64,000 nt of DNA from a virus. Below, piece by piece: positions 15,181 through 22,389 of the stretch (positions are counted from its first letter, which is position 1; every line of letters begins with the position of its first letter). Location: the IMG/VR virus record IMGVR_UViG_3300005841_000001, positions 37,658 to 101,657 of that record; one strand, written 5' to 3'. The notes beneath the pieces were generated by a model. The model was not told where the DNA came from. It did no database searches and saw only the letters and a program-made list of their open reading frames with translations. The translations under genes and the position numbers were made by a program.

Positions 15181-15672
15181 ATGAGCCAGTTCGCCGACGA
15201 GCTCGCCGAGCGCATGCAGACCAAACTCGCCAGGCACTTCGCTCGCATGCCCGGTGAGACAGCCATCTCCATTCCCACCAAGATGCTCGCGCGCGCAGTG
15301 GAAGAGATGCTCGCCGACGGCCGCGCCGTCCCCGAGGTCCCGCGCTACGACCCCGAGCTGGCCGAGAAGCTGAAGTGGTCCGGTCTGACGGCCGACCTCA
15401 CCACCTTCGTCCCGCCCACGATCGCCGCGGACGTCGACGGCCCCGGCGTGGTGCTCACCATCCAGCACGGCGTCGAGTACTCCGAGGACGAGGACGCGCC
15501 CGCCCCGCCGCCGATCGTGCTCGAGGCGATGCCGGACACGATGCGCGCGTTCGCGCTGCATCTGCTGTCGGTGTGCGAGCAGGCCGAGGGCGGCACCACG
15601 AAGCCCGAGCTGCACGGGCCGGCCGCCGATGTCGAGCTGGAGCAGCGCGAGATCCGGGTGCTCGGCGGATGA
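15181..15672 (+). CDS. Unknown acidic protein
   Basis: Encodes 163 residues starting MSQFADELAERMQTKLARHF after GAAAGGA. The N-terminal half is helical and the C-terminal half Pro/Glu-rich. No domain recognised. It overlaps the membrane-protein gene downstream (ATGA). Confidence 0.75.
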   Translation: MSQFADELAERMQTKLARHFARMPGETAISIPTKMLARAVEEMLADGRAVPEVPRYDPELAEKLKWSGLTADLTTFVPPTIAADVDGPGVVLTIQHGVEYSEDEDAPAPPPIVLEAMPDTMRAFALHLLSVCEQAEGGTTKPELHGPAADVELEQREIRVLGG

Positions 15673-15932
15673 GGGAAGTTCTGTTCGGCCTCGTCATGCC
15701 TTGGGTCAGCATGATCCCCTTCGTGCTGGTCGTCATCGCGGCCATCGAGATGGTCGTGGACTGGCTGCCCTCGCGGTTGCCCGTCGAGCCCGAGGAATCG
15801 TTCGAGCGCATCGTGATCGTGCCCGGCCACAACGGATTCGCCGCGCGGATCACCGATCCGCTGTTCTTCCAGGGGCCGCCGGTGGTGGATCCCACGGATT
15901 TCATCGGGACCACCGGCCTACTTGACCCCTGA
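15669..15932 (+). CDS. Single-span membrane protein
   Basis: Encodes 87 residues with one long hydrophobic segment at about 4-30 (VLFGLVMPWVSMIPFVLVVI) and a soluble acidic C-terminal domain. Coupled to the upstream gene by ATGA. Function unknown. Confidence 0.75.
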   Translation: MREVLFGLVMPWVSMIPFVLVVIAAIEMVVDWLPSRLPVEPEESFERIVIVPGHNGFAARITDPLFFQGPPVVDPTDFIGTTGLLDP

Positions 15933-15934
15933 GC

Positions 15935-15963
15935 TTGTCGAGCCGAGTAAACTCGGCTAGACT
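15935..15963 (+). promoter_or_regulatory. Promoter with operator ahead of the two-HTH regulator
   Basis: -35 TTGTCG, spacer AGCCGAGTAAACTCGGC with a nearly perfect palindrome, -10 TAGACT. The regulator gene starts 32 nt downstream with a strong Shine-Dalgarno, so autoregulation is plausible. Confidence 0.85.
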
Positions 15964-15995
15964 TCCATCAAGACCGACCAGAAAGGAGGCCCCTC

Positions 15996-16655
15996 GTGGA
16001 GAGCAGGAACACCCGCGCTCAGTGGGCCGACGACGTTCCCGACCTGTACGGGGAGAGCCTCGCCAAGGCCGGCGATTACCTCACCATCGCGCAGGTCAGC
16101 AACCTGACGTCGCTGTCGCCGAACACGCTCAGGGACGCACTCAGCCGGCCCCCGGTGACGCGCAAGGACAACCCGATGTTCGCGCTGTCGCGCCCGGCCG
16201 CCCGCATCGCCAACCAGCCGCTCTACTCCCCCGAGCAGGTCGAGCAGGCGAAGAAGATCCAGAAGGACACCGGCCACCGCCACCTCGGCGGCGGCACCGA
16301 GGCTCTCGAGGTCGTCTCGCCCCAGGAAGCCGAACGGGCGGGGCTCGTCTCGATCGTCGAGTTCAAGGACTTCGCCGGCGTGCACGAGCAGACCGTGCGC
16401 CGGTGGGCCCGTGAGCAGGAGTCGTTCCCGCAGCCGGTCGCCCTGCGTTCGCGCTCGGGCGGCGAGCAGGACGGTGCCCGGGTGCACCCCGGCGTGCCGA
16501 TCGTGATGTACGAGTTCGACGCCGCGAAGAAGTGGCTGCGCAACTACATCGAGACCGGCACCGGCAAGCGCGTCGAGCGGATCGCGGAACACATGCGCGC
16601 CGCGCACGACTGGAAGATCCGGGCCGGTTCCCGAGCGGAAGCGATCAGCGCGTAA
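15996..16655 (+). CDS. Two-HTH DNA-binding protein, candidate regulon regulator
   Basis: Encodes 219 residues from a GTG with AGGAGG 8 nt upstream. Two helix-turn-helix-like segments are visible: about residues 27-45 (YLTIAQVSNLTSLSPNTLRD) and 123-145 (VEFKDFAGVHEQTVRRWARE), the second of MerR/excisionase style with a following wing-like strand. The C-terminus is basic. It is a single-gene unit controlled by a copy of the repeated operator and ended by a strong terminator. That makes it the best candidate in the window for the protein that reads the operators; binding itself is inference. Confidence 0.7.
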   Translation: MESRNTRAQWADDVPDLYGESLAKAGDYLTIAQVSNLTSLSPNTLRDALSRPPVTRKDNPMFALSRPAARIANQPLYSPEQVEQAKKIQKDTGHRHLGGGTEALEVVSPQEAERAGLVSIVEFKDFAGVHEQTVRRWAREQESFPQPVALRSRSGGEQDGARVHPGVPIVMYEFDAAKKWLRNYIETGTGKRVERIAEHMRAAHDWKIRAGSRAEAISA

Positions 16656-16695
16656 ACTCCCCTCTCGAGCGGCTCGTTGCTCAGGGGAGCAAGGA

Positions 16696-16732
16696 GAAGA
16701 CCCCGTCGGCCGGTGATGGCGACGGGGTCTTC
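16696..16732 (+). terminator. Terminator hairpin
   Basis: 13-bp stem GAAGACCCCGTCG / CGACGGGGTCTTC followed by TTA, between convergent genes. Confidence 0.85.
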
Positions 16733-17566
16733 TTACGTCCACAATCGACTGACCATTCGCTCGAGGGCCTCGAGCAGCGGCAGCAGCGCACCGAACACCG
16801 CGAGCACTGCCACGCCGGCGCCGGCGATCGACAGCGGGAAAATCAGCCGTTTCTCTACCGCCTTGCCGGCCTTGAACCGCAGCGGCGTCGGCGAGCCGGC
16901 GGAGAACCAACGCTGCCCTTTGATCACCAGCGGGAAGAACAGCGGCGCCCCGTAGTCGGTGAGTGCGTCGCCAAGAGCGTGCACCCACGCGCCGAGGCCG
17001 ACGACCAGACCGATCATGATCGGCATCTGGTCGGCGTAGGTGCCGTGCAGCGCGAGGTACGCGGCACCGGTGAGGATGGTCGCGGTGCCGTAGTCGCGAC
17101 TCGCCTTGTGCTTGGGCGGCAACGCGCGCAGCGCCCACACCAAGAACAACCAGATCACCGCGAGGGTTGCCCAGGTACCTGGTGTCGTGCCCCAAATCCC
17201 GGCGACCGCGGGAATGCCGCCGAAGAGCAGGCCGAGGCCTGGCGGTCCGAACGGTGTATGCGTGATGCCGCGGTGCCCGTCGAGGTTCTTGCGATCACGG
17301 GCGGTCTTGGTGCGGGCGTACACGCTCGCGGACAGCGTCTGGATTGCCGCTGATCCGACAGCGGAGACGACACCGAGAGAGCGGGACGCGGTGGCGTTGG
17401 GGTGGTCGAGGTCGGGCGCGATCGCGGCGCCGGCGCACAGCATGCCGAGGGTGAGCGCGGTCGGGATGTTCATCGGCTGGTCGAGGACGGGGGCGAAGGT
17501 GCTCGCGGCAAGGCCGGCGGTCAGTCCGTGCAGGGCGTGCGTCGGTCCCATGACCATGATCGTCAT
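16733..17566 (-). CDS. YdjM-like membrane metal-dependent hydrolase
   Basis: Encodes 277 residues with several hydrophobic spans. Conserved residues of the LexA-regulated YdjM/DUF457 family are present: PTHALHG (H10), APDLDHP (D52-H55), DGHRGITHTP (H98, H103) and HALGDALTDYG near residue 197. Members are multi-pass membrane proteins with a putative metal site; substrates are unknown. It starts with its own regulon promoter at 17606. Confidence 0.85.
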   Translation of the reverse strand: MTIMVMGPTHALHGLTAGLAASTFAPVLDQPMNIPTALTLGMLCAGAAIAPDLDHPNATASRSLGVVSAVGSAAIQTLSASVYARTKTARDRKNLDGHRGITHTPFGPPGLGLLFGGIPAVAGIWGTTPGTWATLAVIWLFLVWALRALPPKHKASRDYGTATILTGAAYLALHGTYADQMPIMIGLVVGLGAWVHALGDALTDYGAPLFFPLVIKGQRWFSAGSPTPLRFKAGKAVEKRLIFPLSIAGAGVAVLAVFGALLPLLEALERMVSRLWT

Positions 17567-17605
17567 CCTTTGCGGCGTGTCGAGGCGGAGTCCTCTTGTC
17601 AGGCT

Positions 17606-17634
17606 AGTCTAGCCGAGCTACCGTGGTGAGGTTC
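17606..17634 (-). promoter_or_regulatory. Promoter with degenerate operator, probably two-way
   Basis: Minus strand: spacer CACCACGGTAGCTCGGC and -10 TAGACT, weak -35. Plus strand: TTGTCA (17596-17601), 17 bp, TACCGT (17619-17624), which could start the 17668 operon. Confidence 0.65.
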
Positions 17635-17667
17635 CGACCCGGCCATCACCCGGAAAGGGCAAGACTC

Positions 17668-17937
17668 ATGTACGGCTATCCCAGCGTTTACAAGGACCAA
17701 TTCGGCAAGAACTGGATCGCGGACTATTGCGGTGGCACCCGCGAGAACCCCAGTGGCCCGCTCGGGCGCGAGGGTTTCACCAACTTCGGGGCCGCGGTCG
17801 AGGCGGCGGACACTTACGCCCGCCGGGAGCGCGGCCTGTATCACGTGCGACTCCAGGAGACCTACGCCGCCGAGCGGGTCGAGGAGGTCCACAAACGGGC
17901 CGCCGACAACCGCGGTCGGCGTTTGGTTTCCGCGTGA
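17668..17937 (+). CDS. Unknown small protein
   Basis: Encodes 89 residues (MYGYPSVYKDQFGKNWIADY...), aromatic at the N-terminus and basic-helical at the C-terminus. The N-terminal pattern resembles small integrase-type AP2-like beta sheets, but this is weak. GAAAGGG lies 9 nt before the ATG. Ends in a GTGA overlap. Confidence 0.7.
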   Translation: MYGYPSVYKDQFGKNWIADYCGGTRENPSGPLGREGFTNFGAAVEAADTYARRERGLYHVRLQETYAAERVEEVHKRAADNRGRRLVSA

Positions 17938-18164
17938 GCAACCGGCGCACCCTCAAGCTCGAGGCGAAGCCGATCTTGGACTCGCGTGCGTTCATCGGGA
18001 TGGCCAGTCGGCACGGCCAGTTCGTCTGCACCTGTGGACACCCGGCCGGTCACCTGCACCCCGAGGACGCGATCACCTGCGTGGGCGTCATGGCGGCCGA
18101 GCTCACGGTGGACGTCCGCAAGGCCTTGACGCGCCTAGCTAACTCGGCTAGTCTCGCAGGATGA
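17934..18164 (+). CDS. Small Cys/His protein with operator-encoded C-terminus
   Basis: Encodes 76 residues from a GTG overlapping the previous stop. CTCGHPAGHLHPEDAITC (about residues 32-49) could bind zinc. The last 12 codons (LTRLANSASLAG) are read from the promoter-operator at 18126-18154, and its stop overlaps the next ATG. Confidence 0.7.
   Translation: MSNRRTLKLEAKPILDSRAFIGMASRHGQFVCTCGHPAGHLHPEDAITCVGVMAAELTVDVRKALTRLANSASLAG
18126..18154 (+). promoter_or_regulatory. Promoter with operator inside a coding end
   Basis: -35 TTGACG, spacer CGCCTAGCTAACTCGGC, -10 TAGTCT, then 6 nt to the ATG at 18161 (leaderless). Confidence 0.85.
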
Positions 18165-18628
18165 CCACCATACCGCTCACCCCCGCCATGTACGCCATGT
18201 TGGCGCGCGCCGGCGCCCGGCCGGACGGCAGCATCGAGACCAGGAAGCAGACCGCCGACGCCTTGCGCGTACGCGGCCTGGCCGTGGTCACGCTGCTGTC
18301 GTCAGGCCGGGTCGGCGTCACCCTGACCGCCCTCGGTCGGCACCGGCTCAAGGAGGCCGAAGCCGAGGAGGCCGCCGCGCCGCGTCCGCTCGTTACGTGG
18401 ACATCCGGGCGCTACGGCACGCTCACCGGCACCGTGGGCACTGTCGACGTCTTCTCGATCGCCCGGAGCACCAGCACGAGCAACCCCGGCTTTTACCTCG
18501 ACAGCCGGCTGTTCGTCACCTCTCGCGAGCTCCACCGCGACGAGACCGCGGCGAAAGACACCGCCGAGGTCAACTTCCGGGCGTGGATCGCCGAACTCGG
18601 GCTCCAGCCCATCCCTGGCGGTGCGTGA
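18161..18628 (+). CDS. Unknown protein, leaderless
   Basis: Encodes 155 residues beginning MTTIPLTPAMYAMLARAGAR. The first 60 residues look like a winged-helix type fold (helix, helix, then GRVGVTLTALGRHRL), so DNA binding is possible but unproven. It overlaps the next gene by 1 bp. Confidence 0.7.
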   Translation: MTTIPLTPAMYAMLARAGARPDGSIETRKQTADALRVRGLAVVTLLSSGRVGVTLTALGRHRLKEAEAEEAAAPRPLVTWTSGRYGTLTGTVGTVDVFSIARSTSTSNPGFYLDSRLFVTSRELHRDETAAKDTAEVNFRAWIAELGLQPIPGGA

Positions 18629-18924
18629 TGCAGGCGATTCCGACACCCGAGGTGCCGGCGGAGCTCGACCCGGTGCTGAATCGGCCCGAGGTCGGCGAGC
18701 CCTGCTACGTGATCGGCAGGCCGTCCGTCGACGCGCGACTGGTCGAACTGGCCGGCCCGATGGGCGCCGAGTGGACGCATGGCACCGCGACGCTCACCTG
18801 GACCGTTCCGGGCGAGTCCGCGCCGCGTCTGCGATGCTTCCGCGCGAGCCTCGTCACGTCGTCGCTGAAGGTCGCTACGACGCCGGCGCTCGAGCTCCGG
18901 CGGTACGGCTGGAACCTCCCCTAA
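18628..18924 (+). CDS. Unknown small protein
   Basis: Encodes 98 residues. Start chosen by the TGATG overlap with the previous stop. Beta-rich C-terminal half. No domain recognised. It ends just before the tRNA promoter. Confidence 0.7.
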   Translation: MQAIPTPEVPAELDPVLNRPEVGEPCYVIGRPSVDARLVELAGPMGAEWTHGTATLTWTVPGESAPRLRCFRASLVTSSLKVATTPALELRRYGWNLP

Positions 18925-18931
18925 ACAGCTG

Positions 18932-18960
18932 TTGACAAGCCGAGTAAACACGGCTAGTTT
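18932..18960 (+). promoter_or_regulatory. Promoter with operator for tRNA-Glu
   Basis: -35 TTGACA, spacer AGCCGAGTAAACACGGC, -10 TAGTTT, 48 nt before the tRNA. This puts a stable RNA under the same control as the small proteins. Confidence 0.8.
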
Positions 18961-19008
18961 CGAAGACGTCGGGCCTCGGACCCTCCCCCCTCGCCGGGGC
19001 CCGCGTAC

Positions 19009-19080
19009 GGCGCACTGGTCCAGCGGAACGGACACCCGGTTCTCACCCGGGAGACTCGAGTTCGACTCTCGGGTGCGCTA
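19009..19080 (+). tRNA. tRNA-Glu(CTC)
   Basis: A complete 72-nt cloverleaf: acceptor GGCGCAC / GTGCGCT, D stem GTCC/GGAC with a GG-containing loop, anticodon stem CCCGG/CCGGG around TTCTCAC (anticodon CTC), T stem TCGAG/CTCGG around TTCGACT, discriminator A. CCA is not encoded. It decodes GAG, the preferred Glu codon of this GC-rich genome. Confidence 0.93.
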
Positions 19081-19085
19081 CGCAA

Positions 19086-19338
19086 GTGATCCCCGGTCAA
19101 GCGTGTCGGACTGCAAACTTCGGGGCAGGCCGACTGCGGGATTGGATCACAGGACGGGAGAAATACCGGGCAGAGCTCCCGCCCTTACCCTGGTGCGGTC
19201 TGGACCACCGCCTCTAACGACCAGGGCTCGACAGTCAGCGGGAACGGTCCAGGCGAGAAGCCCGGGCGCTGGTGGGTGGACCCACCCCCCTAGTGCGACC
19301 GGCGGTTCAATTCCGCACGGCGCCCGGCTTCTCGCCCC
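19086..19338 (+). ncRNA. Structured RNA region, tRNA-like fragments
   Basis: Several closed stems follow the tRNA. 19086-19150 has a 7-bp closing stem GTGATCC/GGATCAC around a CTGCAAA loop sequence. 19200-19252 is closed by CTGGACC/GGTCCAG. 19253-19338 is closed by a 17-bp stem (GGCGAGAAGCC-GGGCGC and its complement, one bulge) holding GGTGGG/CCCACC and a GCGG-TTCAATT-CCGC arm like a tRNA T arm. None folds as a full tRNA. They may be decayed tRNAs or one multi-domain RNA. Confidence 0.5.
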
Positions 19339-19652
19339 ACAATTTCGAGTTCCGAGGATGATCACCGCTGACCGGCCTCATCAACCGGAAAGTGCCGGGC
19401 GCAAGCCAGGGCAGGGACTCACGTAAACCCCCCGGCGCCCGGCCGGGTTGAGAACGAACCGGGCGCGCCGTGGTGATGAGCCCGGCGCAGGCTGGCAGCA
19501 TCCCAGGAAACGGGCGTGGTGCCGTCGGCCAGGAACTACATGACCCGGCGTGCGGCATGCACACCGACGCCTCCGACGCCCCGAGACGTCAGCCTCGGCC
19601 GCCAGGCCCCGGGTCCGGTTCCGTCCCGCATTGACACGAGGAGGAGATCACG
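19339..19652. other. 314-bp gap, no gene seen
   Basis: No credible reading frame. A GGCGCCCGG...GGCGCGCC near-palindrome lies around 19432-19470. The stretch continues the structured, tRNA-linked region and ends with the GAGGAGG Shine-Dalgarno of the next small gene. Confidence 0.5.
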
Positions 19653-19808
19653 ATGTCCGCACCCGACAAGGGGGCCGCCAAGGACGGCAGCTCGCTCGCC
19701 GAGACCGTCTCGAAGAACCTCGAGGCGAGGGGCGTGCACGGCGCCACCGGCAACACCCGGACCAACGCCACCGGCACGCGGAACACTGCCGGCAACCCCC
19801 GTCGGTAG
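19653..19808 (+). CDS. 51-residue basic protein
   Basis: Starts MSAPDKGAAKDGSSLAETVS behind GAGGAGGAG with ideal spacing. The C-terminal half is a low-complexity Thr/Asn/Gly/Arg stretch (TGNTRTNATGTRNTAGNPRR). Probably a small disordered nucleic-acid-binding or virion protein; unrecognised. Confidence 0.65.
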   Translation: MSAPDKGAAKDGSSLAETVSKNLEARGVHGATGNTRTNATGTRNTAGNPRR

Positions 19809-19913
19809 AACCCAGGACTCCCGGGCGCGGCTATCGGACGGAGCTGCCCCTGCGGCTCTGGCCGGCGTCCCGATCGCCGGCGGGTTGCGACCTTCCAGGG
19901 CGGCCCGGGAAAC

Positions 19914-19947
19914 GAAAGCCCCCACGGCGAGCACCGTGGGGGCTTTC
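19914..19947 (+). terminator. Terminator hairpin
   Basis: 14-bp stem GAAAGCCCCCACGG / CCGTGGGGGCTTTC with a 6-nt loop. Confidence 0.85.
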
Positions 19948-19980
19948 TCATGCCGCTGAAATGTCAACGTTGTCGGGAGT

Positions 19981-20009
19981 GTTCGTTGCCGAGCCACGTC
20001 GGTTAGTCT
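19981..20009 (+). promoter_or_regulatory. Promoter with degenerate operator
   Basis: Spacer contains CCGAGCCACGTCGG, -10 TAGTCT, and 6 nt to a GTG start at 20016. The -35 (GTTCGT) is weak. Confidence 0.7.
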
Positions 20010-20015
20010 CATCCG

Positions 20016-20285
20016 GTGAACCACTGGCTACCGTGGTTGCTCGCGATGGGCAACCTTTCGTCGATCTTTCTCACCGGCCGCGGCAAGCTCGCCGGCTTCG
20101 TTGTGTTGGTGCCTACGCAGCTCGTGTTCGCGGGCTACGCCGCCTACACAGATCAACTCGGGTTTGTGCTACAGGGAGTAGCAATGGCGTCCATGGCGGG
20201 CGTCGGTTGGTATAAATGGGTGAACGATGGCGTCCATCGGGATGGCCGCCAACCCCGTGAAAAAGTATCGCCGGCAACCGAGTAG
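20016..20285 (+). CDS. Small membrane protein, PnuC-like pattern
   Basis: Encodes 89 residues from a leaderless GTG. Three short hydrophobic segments (about 4-18, 25-45, 50-68) end in GVGWYKWVND, reminiscent of the repeat unit of PnuC-type transporters, although only one unit is present. The similarity is by eye. It may be a phage membrane protein of other function. Confidence 0.65.
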   Translation: MNHWLPWLLAMGNLSSIFLTGRGKLAGFVVLVPTQLVFAGYAAYTDQLGFVLQGVAMASMAGVGWYKWVNDGVHRDGRQPREKVSPATE

Positions 20286-20320
20286 TTCCGGCTTGACAAA
20301 CCCCTGGTCATACTGGAGCG

Positions 20321-20356
20321 GGGACCCCGGCTTGGTGATGGCAGGCCGGGGTTCCC
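20321..20356 (+). terminator. Terminator hairpin
   Basis: Stem GGG-CCCCGGC / GCCGGGG-CCC with a 14-nt loop followed by TTA, downstream of the membrane-protein gene. Confidence 0.7.
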
Positions 20357-20443
20357 TTATGCGCCGGCCGGGGGCTGGGGCGGTGCTCCAGCGTGATCGT
20401 ATCGGCGTACGGGTCGTTCAACGAGCAGGCTCACCGAAAGGTG

Positions 20444-20472
20444 TTGACGCTCCGAGCTAACTCGGCTAGTCT
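20444..20472 (+). promoter_or_regulatory. Promoter with consensus operator
   Basis: -35 TTGACG, spacer CTCCGAGCTAACTCGGC, -10 TAGTCT. Leader of 20 nt with GAGGAGGA before the 20499 gene. Confidence 0.9.
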
Positions 20473-20498
20473 AGGGTTATCCGAATGAGGAGGACCCC

Positions 20499-20732
20499 AT
20501 GGCCAGGATCAAGACTCCCGCCGGAAGTCGCCGGGGTAGCCCGCGAGTGGGCGACGTTGTGCTCATCGCTCATCTGGACGGTTCGGGTTACACCCGCACC
20601 CTGGTCACCCGCGTCGCCGTGCGACAGGTCAAGATCGGCGATTTCGTCAGCGAGCGCTACGCGATTGACACGGCCGCGTTCGGTTTCGACGGATACCGCT
20701 CCCGGGGTGACTTCTACCTCCTTGCGGCATGA
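20499..20732 (+). CDS. Unknown small protein
   Basis: Encodes 77 residues: basic N-terminus (MARIKTPAGSRRGSPRVG) followed by a beta-rich, SH3-like looking region (GDVVLIAHLDGSG ... VAVRQVKIGDFV). Overlaps the next gene in ATGA. Function unknown. Confidence 0.7.
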   Translation: MARIKTPAGSRRGSPRVGDVVLIAHLDGSGYTRTLVTRVAVRQVKIGDFVSERYAIDTAAFGFDGYRSRGDFYLLAA

Positions 20733-21022
20733 CCGATCTCCCCTTGCTTCCCACCACGATCACCCGGCTCCACGAAGCGATGGAGCCTGGGTTTGTCCGG
20801 GTGCCGGAAATCGCGCCCGGTTGGTTCGTGATCGGTCCGGAACGCGCGGTGGTCCCCGGTTACCCGTGCCGCGTCTACCGCTGGACCACGCACGACTACG
20901 TCACGGTCGAACTGGACCGGCTCGTGGCCGCGCGGGTCGTCGAGCACAAACCAGGCAGTCGGTACGGGACCGGTCGGCAACGCTACGTACTCGCCTCGAT
21001 CAAGATCAGCAAGAAAAGCTGA
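20729..21022 (+). CDS. Unknown small protein
   Basis: Encodes 97 residues, mixed, ending in a basic tail (LASIKISKKS). Coupled to 20499-20732 by ATGA. Not recognised. Confidence 0.7.
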   Translation: MTDLPLLPTTITRLHEAMEPGFVRVPEIAPGWFVIGPERAVVPGYPCRVYRWTTHDYVTVELDRLVAARVVEHKPGSRYGTGRQRYVLASIKISKKS

Positions 21023-21035
21023 GAGGAAGATCATC

Positions 21036-21458
21036 ATGGGTTACGACACCAAGATCTACGGCGAGATCACGATCACGCCGCCGCTGCCCTACGGCAAGAT
21101 CAAAAACTCGCCGTTCCGCTCGATCAGCCGCGAGGACACAACGCTCATGTTCGACGAGGACTCGCATGTCGAGGACACCGAAGAGGGCACGCTGAGCAAG
21201 ACCAGCGCGGTCGGGATCAAGATCCGTTACGACGAGACCGGCCGGCACTACGGGATCGACACCGAACTGACCAAGATCGTCGACGCCTTCCCGGACCACG
21301 AGTTCGAGGGCAGTTTCGTCTCCGTGGGCGCGGACCCCGGCGACATCCGTCGCGTGCGCGTCGAGCGGGTCGCCGGCCCTGGCCGCGGGATGAGCCGCCG
21401 CGTGGTCGAGGAGAAGGCAGAGCTGCACTGGCCGGACGGCACCAAGGTCGAGTTCTAG
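21036..21458 (+). CDS. Unknown conserved-type actinomycete protein
   Basis: Encodes 140 residues. The start MGYDTKIYGEITITPPLPYG follows a pattern (MGY-x-T...GEI-x-I-x-PPL) that I associate with an actinobacterial/phage DUF family of unknown function. Acidic middle and beta-rich C-terminal half. Third gene of the unit, with GAGAGGA before the ATG. Confidence 0.75.
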   Translation: MGYDTKIYGEITITPPLPYGKIKNSPFRSISREDTTLMFDEDSHVEDTEEGTLSKTSAVGIKIRYDETGRHYGIDTELTKIVDAFPDHEFEGSFVSVGADPGDIRRVRVERVAGPGRGMSRRVVEEKAELHWPDGTKVEF

Positions 21459-21493
21459 GTCCGTCGTCGACGTTCTAGGCCCCCATGACGTCG

Positions 21494-21547
21494 CACCCCC
21501 CACGGTTGTTCGGGCTACCAGCCAGTATTCACCCGTTTGGGGGGGTG
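21494..21547 (+). terminator. Possible terminator
   Basis: CACCCCCC / GGGGGGTG inverted repeat with a 38-nt loop in the gap before the next promoter. A weak candidate. Confidence 0.4.
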
Positions 21548-21559
21548 TGGGATTCAGGC

Positions 21560-21588
21560 TAGACAAGCCGAGTTAACTCGGCTAGACT
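21560..21588 (+). promoter_or_regulatory. Promoter with perfect palindromic operator
   Basis: -35 TAGACA, spacer AGCCGAGTTAACTCGGC containing the fully symmetric CCGAGTTAACTCGG, -10 TAGACT, 6 nt to the ATG. Confidence 0.9.
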
Positions 21589-21594
21589 AGGTTC

Positions 21595-22314
21595 ATGACC
21601 GAGACGCAGAAGCCCCTCGCCCAGCAGACGCCCCGCGAGATCGACGAGCAGCTGGCCACCTTGGACGGCGCCTACCTCGCGATGTCCGACAAGCGCAAGG
21701 CCAAGATCGAGTTCGCCCACAGCCTCAACGGCGAGCGCGCCCGCTACGTCGGCCGCCGCCGCAAGGAGTGGCCGACCACCACCGACGAGGTGCTAGAGCA
21801 GCTGGCCCTCAAGCTGGCCGACGAGAAGATTCCGGCCTACGACGTCGCCAAGGTCACCGAGCTGATCGAGACCGTCGACGGTCTGGCTCGCGAGATGCGC
21901 GCCAACCGCGAGGCCTGCGAACCGCTGGACGCCGAGTACGACCGCCGCCACTGGGCCCGGTTCTTCCAGGTCGAGGACGGACACATCCACTCCGGGATGC
22001 GTTGCCAGGGCGGTTCGATCCGGGTCACCACTCGCGTGGGGTGGCGGCCCGAGCTGTCCGACAAGGACGTGACCGAGGCCGTCGCCGCCCTTGGGCCGAC
22101 GCTGTGCACGAAGTGCTTCCCCTCGGCGCCGGTCGAGTACACCCGGGGCCCGGAGAAGAAGCTGACGCCGGGCTACTGCGGCGGCCAGGGCAAGCTGGGC
22201 GTCGAGCTCCAGATGCGGTACGCGAGCCCGCGCGGGAAGTGCCCGGACTGCGGGCAGCGCGTCGGCGTGACGAGCCTCGGGAAGGTGCGCCGGCACAAGC
22301 TGCCCACCGCGTGA
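21595..22314 (+). CDS. Zinc-binding actinophage-type protein, leaderless
   Basis: Encodes 239 residues. A helical N-terminal part (residues 1-120) is followed by a segment HWARFFQVEDGHIHSGMRC ... TLCTKCFPSAPVEY and a second knuckle CPDCGQRVG, three Cys-pair sites likely to bind zinc. This layout resembles proteins common in actinophages whose function is unknown to me. The start is 6 nt from the -10 box. Confidence 0.8.
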   Translation: MTETQKPLAQQTPREIDEQLATLDGAYLAMSDKRKAKIEFAHSLNGERARYVGRRRKEWPTTTDEVLEQLALKLADEKIPAYDVAKVTELIETVDGLAREMRANREACEPLDAEYDRRHWARFFQVEDGHIHSGMRCQGGSIRVTTRVGWRPELSDKDVTEAVAALGPTLCTKCFPSAPVEYTRGPEKKLTPGYCGGQGKLGVELQMRYASPRGKCPDCGQRVGVTSLGKVRRHKLPTA

Positions 22315-22321
22315 CCGACCG

Positions 22322-22353
22322 CTCAGGATCCCCTCAAATGAGGGGATTCTGAG
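22322..22353 (+). terminator. Terminator hairpin
   Basis: CTCAG-ATCCCCTC / GAGGGGAT-CTGAG with a 4-nt loop, directly before the -35 box of the next promoter. Confidence 0.75.
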
Positions 22354-22354
22354 C

Positions 22355-22383
22355 TTGCGTAGCCGAGCTAACTCGGCTAGACT
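22355..22383 (+). promoter_or_regulatory. Promoter with operator
   Basis: -35 TTGCGT, spacer AGCCGAGCTAACTCGGC, -10 TAGACT, 6 nt to the ATG at 22390. Confidence 0.9.
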
Positions 22384-22389
22384 CGACTC

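Noticed and set aside
19086-19150. tRNA-Cys(GCA)
   Set aside because: The 7-bp closing stem and CTGCAAA loop sequence are suggestive, but the anticodon loop would be 8 nt, the T arm lacks TTCRA and the length is only 65 nt.
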